DNA of 64,000 nucleotides from Paenibacillus xylanilyticus (GTDB taxonomy: Bacteria > Bacillota > Bacilli > Paenibacillales > Paenibacillaceae). The DNA lies in the NCBI RefSeq assembly GCF_013359935.1, contig NZ_JABMCB010000178.1:124001-188000 (forward strand), read 5' to 3'. The position numbers and the translations under genes were made by a program. Numbering within the stretch: position 1 is the stretch's first letter; each line of letters opens with the position of its first letter. Of the stretch, positions 26,231 to 35,018 are shown piece by piece. The notes under the pieces were generated by a model, which saw nothing but the letters and a program-made list of their open reading frames with translations, did no database searches and had not been told where the DNA came from.

Positions 26231-26393
26231 GCATACATGAAGAAAATGGGTTTAAGTCAATCTATATCACGTCGAGGAAATTTTTGGGATAACGACCGGT
26301 TATATGACGTATTACAATCATTATCGAGGGCAATGGAATTTGAAAAAGCTGCTGCCTGTAAAATACAGACAGCAGTTTCAACAAGTTGCCTAG
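26231..26393 (+). pseudogene. 3' remnant of an IS3-family transposase (OrfB)
   Basis: One frame reads MGLSQSISRRGNFWDN, the conserved motif before the last acidic residue of IS3/IS150 transposases (usually SMSRKGNCWDN). After a deletion and frame change another frame reads YYNHYRGQWNLKKLLPVKYR and ends at TAG 26391, the usual C-terminal end. Most of the transposase is gone. The stop lies 8 bp before the right inverted end, as in intact IS3 elements. Confidence 0.8.
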
Positions 26394-26401
26394 CTCTTTT
26401 C

Positions 26402-26449
26402 AAATTGTCCTTTACAGTGGGTACACTTTATATGCCAAGGCTCCTTTCT
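26402..26449 (-). repeat. Right inverted end of the degraded IS3-type element
   Basis: GGGTACACTTTATATGCCA and its flanks are the inverted partner of 23833-23880, roughly three quarters identical with small gaps. No target duplication is evident. Confidence 0.6.
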
Positions 26450-26485
26450 ATAAGGTTCGGACGCCGCCCCCATGTAATGAAAGAA

Positions 26486-26758
26486 TCAACGTTCCTGATC
26501 CGTCTGGACCATGATCTCAATATATTGCAGCAAGCTCCGCTTCTGCTGTTCAATTGAATGGATTCGACTGGACAGCCCTGCGAAGAATCCTTCAATCTGC
26601 TGCCTGGTGTAATCAGCCGACTGACCCTTCCAGTCATTTAGCCGCGCATACAGGGCTCTGGCTTCCTGCTCATCTGCCTGCAGGCGGGCCAGCAGCCGTG
26701 TAAGCTCCTTCTCCGCAATTCGAAGGTCATTCAGTTCCACCAGCAATTGTCCGCTCAT
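26486..26758 (-). CDS. Small WxG helical partner of the type VII lipase effector
   Basis: A 90-residue protein predicted as two long helices joined by a turn containing LNDWKGQS, the W-x-G motif of WXG100 proteins (about residues 42-49). GGGGAGGGG precedes the ATG. It is the last gene of a three-gene set, 56 bp after the lipase gene. Small helical WXG-like proteins encoded beside type VII substrates bind the substrate's helical domain and act as export partners. Its proximity to the IS right end may mark the edge of the locus. Confidence 0.78.
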   Translation of the reverse strand: MSGQLLVELNDLRIAEKELTRLLARLQADEQEARALYARLNDWKGQSADYTRQQIEGFFAGLSSRIHSIEQQKRSLLQYIEIMVQTDQER

Positions 26759-26814
26759 GCCTATCCCCTCCCCTTATGTACATATCGCTATCGATCTCCT
26801 GGCAGCTCCGGTGT

Positions 26815-28101
26815 TTAATTAAAATGAACCGGACTCTCATCAGCCTGGCGGAAGGCATCTGCCTTCTGATCAATGAAGTCGAGGAATTGACTCGTATGCT
26901 TCATATGCCATGTACTTAATTCGTTAATGGACGCATCAAGCTGGGTTACAATGGGCTCCAGTCTGCGACTGCGGCTGGTATGCAGATATTGAGCCATACG
27001 GCTGCGCACCTGATTGAGCTCAGCGTTGCACTGCTGTGCATTTTGCTTCCAGCGGGAAGCGACGCTCTTCAGTTCTTCCGGCGTTACCTGAATCAGACCG
27101 GATGCGGCTGCAGCCATATTTCTCGCCAAGCTGCTTGCCTGCGCCCCCATATTTCGCATGAAGGCAGCGAGATCCAACAAAGCGTTCGACGGCTGACGGG
27201 GAGAATATCCTATCTTCTCACCTGTGACCGGGTCGTACAAATCATTGGAGATATAGCCGTTCTCGAACTGGTATTGTTTCAGATCATGGTACTCTTTTCC
27301 ACCAAATGTATTGTTGATCTTATCCATCATACTCATGCTGTCATTCATGTCTTTATAGTTGGAATTGATGTAATACATGGACCCAACATGACGATCATAC
27401 CCTCCGAAAAAACCACTCGCCACAAAATCTCCTGGATGCCCATAGTTAATAATCTGATTATCAAATCCACCTTCCTCCGCCTTTCGTTTCATCTCTGGCG
27501 TGAGGCTTGAGATCACGGAAGGTGCACTGAAAGTAACTGCCGGAAGCCCCGTATATGCAGCAGCATATTGTGCATTTCCTCCTCCGAGTGAATGTCCCGT
27601 CAACGTGAAATCCAAATTCTTGTATTTATTCTGCATGTCTTTGGCATAGTCTTCTGCTTCATACATTTGGTTGGGACCTATGCTGAATGTCTTATCCAGC
27701 TTCTTATCCAGTTCACCCACTGCATTCTCTACGGTGGTTATACCCGTCACATCCCTGACTTTCTGGATTCCACTAGATAACCAGTCGGGTGTGATATCCG
27801 TGCTTTGCTCAATTTTCCTTCCCAGCTCAGGAATGGCAATCTGTCCATCGGCGTAAAAGTCACGGCCTTTTCGATCCCATCCGGCACTTCCCTCTGTGCC
27901 CCGATAGGCAATAACCGCCTGTTCGGTTTCCGGGTTATAAAAGGTCACGGCATCAAAACCGGAATAAGAATTGCCATGCGTATCTTCGAGAACCTGCCAG
28001 CCAGGCAGATTCGCATACTCCGTGCCCGCTTTTGCATTTTCATAAGCCAATTCGGACATTAAACGGTATGTTTCATCATCAATTCTTTGCGCGTCCCCCA
28101 C
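26815..28101 (-). CDS. Lipase-domain type VII secretion effector with C-terminal WXG100-like domain
   Basis: A 428-residue protein with no signal peptide. The N-terminal half is a class 3 lipase-type alpha/beta hydrolase: AVIAYRGTEGS, nucleophile elbow TGHSLGGGNA with Ser171, and later GHPGDFV with a likely catalytic Asp/His region. The C-terminal part (about residues 310-428) is a helical WXG100-like domain (VTPEELKSVASRWKQNAQQC). This order, enzyme first and targeting helices last, matches the reverse-arranged staphylococcal lipase effector TslA, as I recall it. GTG start at 28101 with GGAGGTGA upstream. Flanked by a lipoprotein (likely immunity) and a WxG protein (likely partner). No secretion machinery genes are in the window. 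Confidence 0.85.
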   Translation of the reverse strand: MGDAQRIDDETYRLMSELAYENAKAGTEYANLPGWQVLEDTHGNSYSGFDAVTFYNPETEQAVIAYRGTEGSAGWDRKGRDFYADGQIAIPELGRKIEQSTDITPDWLSSGIQKVRDVTGITTVENAVGELDKKLDKTFSIGPNQMYEAEDYAKDMQNKYKNLDFTLTGHSLGGGNAQYAAAYTGLPAVTFSAPSVISSLTPEMKRKAEEGGFDNQIINYGHPGDFVASGFFGGYDRHVGSMYYINSNYKDMNDSMSMMDKINNTFGGKEYHDLKQYQFENGYISNDLYDPVTGEKIGYSPRQPSNALLDLAAFMRNMGAQASSLARNMAAAASGLIQVTPEELKSVASRWKQNAQQCNAELNQVRSRMAQYLHTSRSRRLEPIVTQLDASINELSTWHMKHTSQFLDFIDQKADAFRQADESPVHFN

Positions 28102-28134
28102 GCTGCTTCACCTCCAAAAAGAATCATTGGACTT

Positions 28135-28494
28135 CTATTTTTCAAAAGGGTCATAGCCTTTAGCTATAATTGCTTCCTTGATAGCAGGACTCATGCCAAA
28201 ATTTTTCATCTTTTTCTCGTTATAGTCATATGAAATCGTAAATTCCTGATCCTCATGCTCGGCCACATGTCCCTCCAGCGCGATGGAATCCAGCGCCATC
28301 TCAGGTAGCAGTTCCTTATTTGTAATAACGACGTTCAACTCAAACTTATCTTTAAAATACTTTATTGCTTCCGTCTCCGCCTCAGTAAAATAGGCTTGTT
28401 TTTCACTTTCCTTCATATTCTGACACCCTCCCAAAATAAAAGCAGATAATATGGTTAATAAGCATAACCATGATAATTGGCGTATCCACCGCAC
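28135..28494 (-). CDS. Small lipoprotein, probable immunity protein of the lipase effector
   Basis: A 119-residue lipoprotein. With GTG 28494 (AGAAGGTGAT upstream) it begins MRWIRQLSWLCLLTILSAF and has the lipobox ILGGC, so it is anchored outside the membrane. The mature part is about 95 residues, alpha/beta, with EAETEAIKYFKDKF and a basic-acidic C-terminus; it resembles the DUF1433-type lipoproteins that protect against staphylococcal lipase effectors, although I cannot confirm the family. It lies 33 bp upstream of the lipase gene in the same operon. Surface location fits neutralising an incoming lipase. Confidence 0.75.
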   Translation of the reverse strand: MRWIRQLSWLCLLTILSAFILGGCQNMKESEKQAYFTEAETEAIKYFKDKFELNVVITNKELLPEMALDSIALEGHVAEHEDQEFTISYDYNEKKMKNFGMSPAIKEAIIAKGYDPFEK

Positions 28495-28695
28495 GATGAT
28501 CACCTTCTCTTTGATTTTCAATAATTCAATTTATTGTTGTTAAGTGCATCATAGTACAAAATCAACATGACTACATCGGCTCACGGCATCGTTTTTATGT
28601 AACTTTCCTCCTAAATGGTTCCAGCAAAGGATTCGGGTTACATTACCCCATTTCCTGATTTTTGCAACAATTTTACAGGATTTGCGCAGACACGC

Positions 28696-28728
28696 AAAAG
28701 AGAGCCTGCTCATGAAAGAGCGGCCCTC
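28696..28728 (-). terminator. Terminator after the DUF445 gene
   Basis: Minus-strand GAGGGCCGCTC pairs with GAGCAGGCTCTC (one mismatch), followed by TTTTG. It insulates the lipase operon from the upstream gene. Confidence 0.65.
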
Positions 28729-28752
28729 CAACTTGCTGCGTATATGATCTTT

Positions 28753-30012
28753 TTATTCCAGCACCATTCTTAAGGCAGTAAGCGCAATACCAATAACGAA
28801 TCCGGTCACGGCACCGTTGATCCGAATCCATTGAAGATCCTGGCCAACCTTATCCTCAATCAACGAGATCAACGAGGCATTATCCATTTTATCGACATTT
28901 TCACGCACCAGATTACCGATCTTGGAATGGTTTTTTTCCAGCAGCGTTGTTACGCCTTCGACAATCTTGGCATTCATGCCATCCAGCAATGCACTGTCTG
29001 AGCGCAGATCGGATAATACCCGCTCAATGGCAGGGAGCGCATACGCCTCCACATACTTTCCATCTTCCATAGCGGTGAGTGCTCTTTCCCTCAGTTCGAT
29101 AAGCTTGTTCAGCACGGTTTCTTCTGCGTTCCAGCTGTCCAGCAGGCTGTCTTTCCAGCCGTTCAATCCGCCGCGCATACTTTCGTTCAAGGCAAGACGC
29201 ACCGCTTGAGTTCGAACCAGACCTAACACCTTATACCGGAGGGCACTTCCCTCACGCTTCATATCCTCCACCTGGTCAAACAAATATCCCTGCAGGATGC
29301 TGCCAAGCTTCTCCTCATTCATATAGCCAAGGAAGGCATTCATGGCAAATTGCATAAGGCCATTCATCTGAATTCCACTTATTGCCTTCATGCCGCTCTC
29401 ACCCAGAAACGTGATGGTCTCCGGCTTCACCAACCACTCTTCCGCCTGCTTCAAGCCGTAGTCCAGTGCCTTCGTGTCATATCCGCGTTCACTCAATTGG
29501 ATGGATGCCCGCTCCAGAATAGGTCCAAGATCGAAGGCCCCGGCTTGTGATTTGATCTCGCTCGCAACCATCGGGGCGATCTGCTCCAGCGGCAGTCCAG
29601 CCAGAATGCGTTTGCATAGCGTGTCGATCATCGTTTTGACGCCATCATTGTGAAGTTCACGTGACATGATGTCGAGTACCGTTTCCGCTGCCTTGAAACC
29701 GGCAATTTTCTCGGTAATGCTGTCTTTGTTGAGCAGATTGTTCTCCACCGCAGAAACAAGGCCCTCCGTCATCTTATCCCGGTTCTTCGGCAGCAAGGCC
29801 GTATGCGGAATCGGAATGCCGAGCGGGTGGCGGAATAATGCCGTTACAGCGAACCAATCGGCAAGCCCCCCTACCAATCCCGCTTCAAATGAACCCACCA
29901 GCAGCTTGCCTACAACACTGCCCTGAAACGGCAATGAAGCGGCAAAGCCTGCCCCCATTACGACGAGTGACCAGGCTGCTGCCTTTTTAGTTTGTTTAGG
30001 TTTTGCCATCAT
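28753..30012 (-). CDS. DUF445-family membrane-associated protein
   Basis: A 419-residue protein with an N-terminal hydrophobic pair (about residues 13-75, GLVGGLADWFAVTALFRHPLG, the DUF445 landmark), a long helical middle and a C-terminal membrane helix (VTGFVIGIALTALRMVLE). The family has no firm function. I chose ATG 30012 (or 30009), which has AAAGGAG upstream; a longer reading up to 30114 lacks a ribosome site. Monocistronic. Confidence 0.87.
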   Translation of the reverse strand: MMAKPKQTKKAAAWSLVVMGAGFAASLPFQGSVVGKLLVGSFEAGLVGGLADWFAVTALFRHPLGIPIPHTALLPKNRDKMTEGLVSAVENNLLNKDSITEKIAGFKAAETVLDIMSRELHNDGVKTMIDTLCKRILAGLPLEQIAPMVASEIKSQAGAFDLGPILERASIQLSERGYDTKALDYGLKQAEEWLVKPETITFLGESGMKAISGIQMNGLMQFAMNAFLGYMNEEKLGSILQGYLFDQVEDMKREGSALRYKVLGLVRTQAVRLALNESMRGGLNGWKDSLLDSWNAEETVLNKLIELRERALTAMEDGKYVEAYALPAIERVLSDLRSDSALLDGMNAKIVEGVTTLLEKNHSKIGNLVRENVDKMDNASLISLIEDKVGQDLQWIRINGAVTGFVIGIALTALRMVLE

Positions 30013-30364
30013 TCTTGCTCCTTTATCATTAATCGCACGTCTGATCCCGATTGACCCATCCGTGCATATTCCGTTCTTTTTCGAATGTGAGTATTCCAAG
30101 GCCGTAACCAGCACTTTTCATTATTCTCGCTTCCACATCGCGTATACTTCATCTTATCACCCGCAAGCACCAAAACCAAACCTCCAGCTGCCAAAAAAGA
30201 GTAAAAGAGATTGATTTTCCGTAAAATTGCTGCCTACCTTTTTCCATTCCCCAAGAGCTTTTAGTATAATCAGGAAAGATGGCCTATCATATACGATTGG
30301 CTGCCTTACAGCAGGGTAATTACATATTGGGATAATTGAAGGAACAGGGGAGGAAATTCGGATC
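30013..30364. other. Intergenic region between divergent genes
   Basis: Holds the promoters of the DUF445 gene and the aldo-keto reductase gene. On the plus strand a clear -10 TATAAT lies at 30265-30270 without a convincing -35. I see no RNA gene, palindrome or further coding region. Confidence 0.5.
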
Positions 30365-31192
30365 ATGAAAAACGTGCAGGACACAACGACACTCTATAAC
30401 GGAGTCAAAATGCCTTGGCTGGGTTTTGGCGTATTCAAAGTGAAAGATGGAGAAGAAGTGGTTGAAGCCGTCAAAACGGCCATTCAGGCAGGTTATCGCA
30501 GCATCGATACAGCCAAAGCCTACAATAACGAGACCGGTGTAGCCCAAGGTATTCGTGAATCCGGAGTTGCCCGCGAGGATCTGTTCATTACCACCAAAGT
30601 ATGGAACAGCGACCAAGGCTATGAATCGACATTGGCCGCCTTCGAAGCCAGCATGGAACGACTCGAACTTGAATATCTCGACCTCTATCTGATTCATTGG
30701 CCAGTCAAAGGCAAGTATAAGGATACATGGAGAGCGCTGGAGAAACTGCACAGGGAAGGACGCATTCGCGCCATCGGTGTGAGCAACTTCCAGATTCATC
30801 ATCTGGAGGATCTGATGACGGATGCCACCATTAAGCCAGCTGTGAATCAGGTTGAGCTGCATCCTCTGCTGATCCAATCGGAGCTGCGAGACTACTGCAG
30901 TAAACACCAGATCCAGATTGAGGCCTGGTCTCCACTCGGCCAAGGCAATCTGCTGGAGCACCCGCTTCTTAATGAAATTGCAGCGAAGTACGGCAAATCC
31001 CCCGCACAGGTCATTTTGCGCTGGGATCTTCAAAACGGCATCGTGACCATACCCAAATCCGTTACGCCACAGCGTATTCGAGAGAATGCTGATCTATATG
31101 ATTTTGAACTGACTGCGGATGAGGTTGAACAGATTAATGGACTGAACGAAAACAAACGCTTCGGTTCGGATCCGGATAACTTTAACTTCTAG
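30365..31192 (+). CDS. Aldo/keto reductase
   Basis: A 275-residue NADPH-dependent (beta/alpha)8 oxidoreductase of the cytoplasm. Signatures in order: [27 protein letters not shown] (catalytic Asp and Tyr), FITTKVWN (catalytic Lys), LYLIHWP (His), GVSNF, NQVELHP and the C-terminal [13 protein letters not shown] that binds the NADP phosphate. Most like the YvgN/2,5-diketo-gluconate reductase group, which reduce methylglyoxal and other carbonyls; true substrate unknown. AGGGGAGG lies upstream. Ends at a bidirectional terminator. Confidence 0.92.
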   Translation: MKNVQDTTTLYNGVKMPWLGFGVFKVKDGEEVVEAVKTAIQAGYRSIDTAKAYNNETGVAQGIRESGVAREDLFITTKVWNSDQGYESTLAAFEASMERLELEYLDLYLIHWPVKGKYKDTWRALEKLHREGRIRAIGVSNFQIHHLEDLMTDATIKPAVNQVELHPLLIQSELRDYCSKHQIQIEAWSPLGQGNLLEHPLLNEIAAKYGKSPAQVILRWDLQNGIVTIPKSVTPQRIRENADLYDFELTADEVEQINGLNENKRFGSDPDNFNF

Positions 31193-31235
31193 AAGCTTGT
31201 ACAAGGGTACTTGCTTGATGAAGTTCTGAAAAATC

Positions 31236-31278
31236 AAAAAATCCCGGTTCGGATGCTGTATCCGAACCGGGATTTTAC
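31236..31278. terminator. Bidirectional terminator between convergent genes
   Basis: Perfect 15-bp stem (31240-31254 with 31260-31274), A-run on one side and TTTT on the other; serves the aldo-keto reductase and cupin genes. Confidence 0.9.
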
Positions 31279-31296
31279 CATTCATTCGTTGTCAGA

Positions 31297-31755
31297 TTAA
31301 CCTTTGGAGACCAGCTTGAAATCATCATAGTGGAAACCTGGCGCAACCACACACGTTACCAACACAGGTTCGTCTCCCAGCGGACGCGCTGTTTGCCATA
31401 CACCCGCTGGAACAAGCACCTGCGGTGATTGCCCTGCAGCAAGGTCCATGCCAAGCACAAGCACTTCCTCATCCCCTGGGTTCTCCCCTTTGCCACCCAG
31501 TTTCAATTCAATTGGACTGCCGCTGTGCCACAGCCACAGCTCATCGGACAGGACCGTGTGCCACTCGGAAATTTCATGCGAGTGCAGCAGAAAATAGGTC
31601 GAGCTTGCAGAGAATCTTGGGCCCGAATATGCTTCCGGCAGAACGGATTGCGGGATTTGATAAGAAGCCTTCCATACTTCCTTATACCAACCGCCTTCAA
31701 CGTGGGGCTGCATATCCAGCGCAGCAACCAGAGGCGATAATTCATGTGTCGTCAT
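31297..31755 (-). CDS. Cupin-fold protein, DUF985 type
   Basis: A 152-residue cytoplasmic protein of the cupin_5/DUF985 family. It has MQPHVEGGWYKEVW near the start, TYFLLHSHEISEWHTV (cupin metal/ligand-binding His residues) and PAGVWQTARP followed by VAPGFHYDDF at the end. The family is linked to small-ligand epimerisation or binding but has no settled function. Monocistronic and convergent with the aldo-keto reductase. Confidence 0.9.
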   Translation of the reverse strand: MTTHELSPLVAALDMQPHVEGGWYKEVWKASYQIPQSVLPEAYSGPRFSASSTYFLLHSHEISEWHTVLSDELWLWHSGSPIELKLGGKGENPGDEEVLVLGMDLAAGQSPQVLVPAGVWQTARPLGDEPVLVTCVVAPGFHYDDFKLVSKG

Positions 31756-31885
31756 AACCAGTTCCTTCCTTCCAAATCATATTGGAGACCCCCTATTCAG
31801 AGTTTGGCCTCACTCTCCCTACTGTAAAACATCGTTGGTCGTTTGTCACCCTTGAGACCTTTTCATCCCTTTTGTACTCATCATT

Positions 31886-31923
31886 TGATAGCGTTTACAA
31901 CAAACTGGATTTTCCGTTATGAT
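31886..31923 (+). promoter_or_regulatory. cre site overlapping the promoter of the AraC gene
   Basis: TGATAGCGTTTACA (31886-31899) is, on the minus strand, TGTAAACGCTATCA, matching the CcpA consensus TGWAARCGYTWNCW. It overlaps a -35 TTTACA (31894-31899), 18 bp from -10 TATGAT (31918-31923). This predicts catabolite repression of the gene at 31968. Confidence 0.65.
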
Positions 31924-31967
31924 ATGGATATAAACGTAAAGCAGCCGAAGCAGAGAGGAGTTTGATT

Positions 31968-32819
31968 ATGAGCATTATAGAGGATCGAATCGGACCCAAA
32001 TATCGCATTGGAGAAGATTCGTTCACCATCGAACATATGCGCAGACATGATGGCAGCGCCATGCCTCAGCCTCACGCTCATCCGTTTTACGAGCTGTATT
32101 ATCTGCTTGAGGGGGAACGGGTGTATTCCATGAATGGCCAGCTCCTGACCGCCAGCAAGGGTGATCTGATTCTCATTAATCCGCATGATGTACATACAAC
32201 CTCCAGAGGAAACAGGCCCGGATTTGAACGTATCCTCATCGGTTTCTCACCTTCATTTGCCACCGGGATGGAACTCGGCGTGTGTGGCCTGCTCCCATTT
32301 GAACGCTCAAGGCTCCTTCACTTCCCTGAAGCAGAGCAGCAAGAGATGGAACGGATGCTTTGGCAGATGCTGCGCGAATGCAAGGAGCGCCGCCCACACT
32401 ATGAAATGGTTGTACGTAGCCTGCTCGCCCAGCTCCTTATTCATATCCATCGGGTAGAGGAGAATAACCGCCTGGTGTCACCCGGCCCCATTCATCCGAT
32501 GCAGGACAAAATCAGCGAGATTGCCTCTTACGTAAACAGACATTATAACGAACCCCTTACACTTGAAGATGCAGCAGCACGCTTTTATATCAGTCCATCC
32601 TATTTGAGTCGGATGTTCAGTCGGTTTACCGGATTTCGATTCAGCGAATATTTGCGGGTGGTGAGGGTTCGGGAAGCACAGAGGCGTTTGCTGTCCACTC
32701 AGGAGCGGGTGCAGTTAATCGCGGAGAAAGTCGGGTTTGAGCACACGGCTCATTTTAACAAAACATTCAAACAGGTTACAGGAACCACCCCTCTTCGCTA
32801 TCGCAAAGAGCATCGATGA
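31968..32819 (+). CDS. AraC-family regulator with N-terminal cupin domain
   Basis: A 283-residue regulator. The N-terminal sugar-sensing cupin (about residues 15-150) has PHAHPFYELYYLLEGE; the C-terminal double HTH (about 185-283) has LTLEDAAARFYISPSYLSRM and VGFEHTAHFNKTFKQVTG. ATG 31968 has AGAGAGGAG 7 bases upstream. The promoter carries a cre site, so it should be repressed by good carbon sources. It may control the nearby GH28 gene, which ends 191 bp downstream on the other strand; this is inference. Confidence 0.9.
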   Translation: MSIIEDRIGPKYRIGEDSFTIEHMRRHDGSAMPQPHAHPFYELYYLLEGERVYSMNGQLLTASKGDLILINPHDVHTTSRGNRPGFERILIGFSPSFATGMELGVCGLLPFERSRLLHFPEAEQQEMERMLWQMLRECKERRPHYEMVVRSLLAQLLIHIHRVEENNRLVSPGPIHPMQDKISEIASYVNRHYNEPLTLEDAAARFYISPSYLSRMFSRFTGFRFSEYLRVVRVREAQRRLLSTQERVQLIAEKVGFEHTAHFNKTFKQVTGTTPLRYRKEHR

Positions 32820-33010
32820 TCAGCGACCGGTCTTGGCTTCTTCGAGCCGGATTTAAGCCAGAGATAGGTAATGGAAAGGAAGCCGTGTGGGTAGCCATGC
32901 TCAAAAGAATGCGTATCCCTATATCGAAGATAAATCAGGATAACTGGATATGCGGCTACGCCACTGCGGCTGAAATTGAATCATTGTAGTCGTTCCTATG
33001 TCAGGGCCTG

Positions 33011-34630
33011 TTATCTCCGGATGAGCACACCGCTTCTCACCTCAGGTCCGATGGAAATCTGACGCCCCTCTTCATCTGCATCATCTTCCCGGCACACAAT
33101 CCCGGCAGACTCATGCCCGGTTACAATCAAAAGCCGCCCATCCGCGCCCCTGCCCCCAATCCCTTCTACTTCAGCTCCCTTGCACTGATGCAGATGGATC
33201 AGTGATCCTTCGGTAATTTGGGCGTTCAGCCCAGCAATTCTCAGGTGCTTCGCATGAGCACACTGCACCCCGTTTCTCGCAGTGACGTTATACCCCTCAA
33301 TGACCAAACCGTCCAAAGGCATCTCGGGCAGCCCACTTACCAATAAAGCTGTCTCCGCACCCGCACAGACAACATCCGATATGCGAATATCCCGGAACAC
33401 CGGCGTCTCTTCGCTAATCTCCTGAAACAGATCGCTGCCGCGAGCCGATCCCTCCAGATTGGCATAGAAAAAGGAAAACGAAACGGCCTCCATGATGATA
33501 TCTTTCATATAAATGCGCTGTATCTCAATATCTTCGACAACCCCGCCTCGCCCGCGCGCACTCTTGAATCGGAGCCCAATGTCAGTTCCAATAAACGTAC
33601 AATCTGACACTCTGACATGCCGCACACCCCCAGACATCTCGCTGCCAATCACGAATCCGCCATGTCCGTGATACACGGTGCAGTCCCGAATGGTAATATA
33701 TTCGGATGGCAGACCGAGTTCGCGGCCTTCGGCATCCTTGCCAGATTTCAGGCAGATGGCGTCATCCCCCACATCGAACACACTGCGTTCCACGACAACA
33801 TGACGGCATGATTCAATATCCAATCCATCCCCATTCTGAGAAAACCACGGATTTCGTACACTCACGTTCCGTATAGTAACATGCTCCGATGCCCAAGGAT
33901 GCAGATTCCATGCAGGCGAATTCTGGAACGTCGGACCGTCCAGCAGTACCCGCTTGCATCTGCGCAAACTAACCATGTTCGGACGTAAAAAGTCCCTGAC
34001 TCCTTCGTAAGCCGTAAGCTCACGTACCTGCTCCATGTGCAGACGACTCGCTATAGCTCCACCTTCGAGAGCCGCAATAGAAGGCCACCAGATTTCTTCA
34101 TTGCCGTCTCCGTCTGAACGCTCCACCACTCCACCTGAAGCAACCAATCGATCCCACTGCGAAGCGGTCATCTTGGATCGCTTGACAGGACGCCATGCTT
34201 CACCGCTGCCATCCCATATTCCCTCACCCGTAATCGCAATGTCCTCGAGAAGCTCGCCATCGATTGGAGATTGGCACCTCACCACCTGCCAGCCCTCAAA
34301 GCTTGATGCAATCAGAGGATAATGATCAAAATGGCGGCTAAACGTAACCAATGCTCCAGCCTCTGTATGAAGCTCGGTTCGGCTGCGCAGCACAATCGGA
34401 CCTGTCAGCCAGACACCTGCCGGGATGACGATTCGACCTCCGCCCGCTTCCGCGCAAGCCGCTATAGCAAGCCTGAACACCTCGGTATTGTCCGTCACGC
34501 CGTCTCCTTTTGCTCCATAGTCCGTAATCCGAAAATCTCGAGCAGGAATGACAGGCAGAGCAACCTCATAGGCTTTCATATCCGATTGGATACCTTCTCC
34601 TGTACTTAATGGGGAGTTGTATGTATTCAT
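33011..34630 (-). CDS. GH28-family glycoside hydrolase (polygalacturonase-like)
   Basis: A 539-residue right-handed beta-helix enzyme. It begins with the pectate-lyase-3-like FRITDYGAKGDGVTDNTEVF, then the GH28 catalytic set: WFSQNGDGLDIES (first Asp), FDVGDDAICLKSG (Asp-Asp), YHGHGGFVIGSEMSGG (His) and IGLRFKS (Arg/Lys). No signal peptide is visible, so it likely acts inside the cell on imported pectin oligomers. Monocistronic as far as seen, with AGAGGATG upstream of ATG 34630. Substrate (galacturonan or rhamnogalacturonan) is not determinable. Confidence 0.9.
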   Translation of the reverse strand: MNTYNSPLSTGEGIQSDMKAYEVALPVIPARDFRITDYGAKGDGVTDNTEVFRLAIAACAEAGGGRIVIPAGVWLTGPIVLRSRTELHTEAGALVTFSRHFDHYPLIASSFEGWQVVRCQSPIDGELLEDIAITGEGIWDGSGEAWRPVKRSKMTASQWDRLVASGGVVERSDGDGNEEIWWPSIAALEGGAIASRLHMEQVRELTAYEGVRDFLRPNMVSLRRCKRVLLDGPTFQNSPAWNLHPWASEHVTIRNVSVRNPWFSQNGDGLDIESCRHVVVERSVFDVGDDAICLKSGKDAEGRELGLPSEYITIRDCTVYHGHGGFVIGSEMSGGVRHVRVSDCTFIGTDIGLRFKSARGRGGVVEDIEIQRIYMKDIIMEAVSFSFFYANLEGSARGSDLFQEISEETPVFRDIRISDVVCAGAETALLVSGLPEMPLDGLVIEGYNVTARNGVQCAHAKHLRIAGLNAQITEGSLIHLHQCKGAEVEGIGGRGADGRLLIVTGHESAGIVCREDDADEEGRQISIGPEVRSGVLIRR

Positions 34631-34881
34631 CGTTCAGAACATCCTCTCTTCTCTGTAATTGGGATTGGACTGTGATTGGTATTATATAGTTTCCATAAAT
34701 GTGTATTATCCCCATCATATCAACGCGATCTGGCCCAAGGTTGCGCTTTTTTGCCATGTAGAGTTGGAACTTGAGGTTATATGCTCCATTACCTTGGACA
34801 TATGATGGGTATCAACATCAGTATACTCTATACATCTATTCCAATGGTTGTAAATCCACTAGGAGATTCGATTCATTTTTC

Positions 34882-34898
34882 TGTCAGGATTCGTCACA
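34882..34898. promoter_or_regulatory. TnrA/GlnR box 1 (upstream)
   Basis: TGTCAGGATTCGTCACA matches TGTNA-N7-TNACA exactly. It is 85 bp upstream of box 2, about eight helical turns, so dimers on both could contact each other by looping. Confidence 0.75.
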
Positions 34899-34966
34899 AA
34901 CCACTCCATAATATAACAAACACATAACACAAATTCTGGCTACAGCCCTACTCAACCCCATACTTA

Positions 34967-34983
34967 TGTCATGTTTTATCACA
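34967..34983. promoter_or_regulatory. TnrA/GlnR box 2 (promoter-proximal)
   Basis: TGTCATGTTTTATCACA matches TGTNA-N7-TNACA exactly. Its centre is about 50 bp before the predicted transcription start, the usual position for activation by TnrA. Confidence 0.8.
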
Positions 34984-34989
34984 AACCAA

Positions 34990-35018
34990 TTGCCATAAGC
35001 AGGATGACTATGTATGAT
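34990..35018 (+). promoter_or_regulatory. Promoter of glnQHMP
   Basis: -35 TTGCCA (34990-34995) and -10 TATGAT (35013-35018) with a 17-bp spacer, directly after TnrA/GlnR box 2. Confidence 0.8.

Noticed and set aside
26237..26557. 106-codon frame as an intact protein gene
   Set aside because: Begins in a transposase motif, then runs across the transposase stop in another frame and through the IS end; it is a decayed remnant.
28549..28731. 60-codon frame between the lipoprotein and DUF445 genes
   Set aside because: Overlaps the terminator at 28696-28728 and has no convincing ribosome site.
30009..30194. 61-codon minus-strand frame upstream of the DUF445 gene
   Set aside because: Overlaps the DUF445 start region in another frame, no ribosome site, odd Trp/Arg-rich composition.
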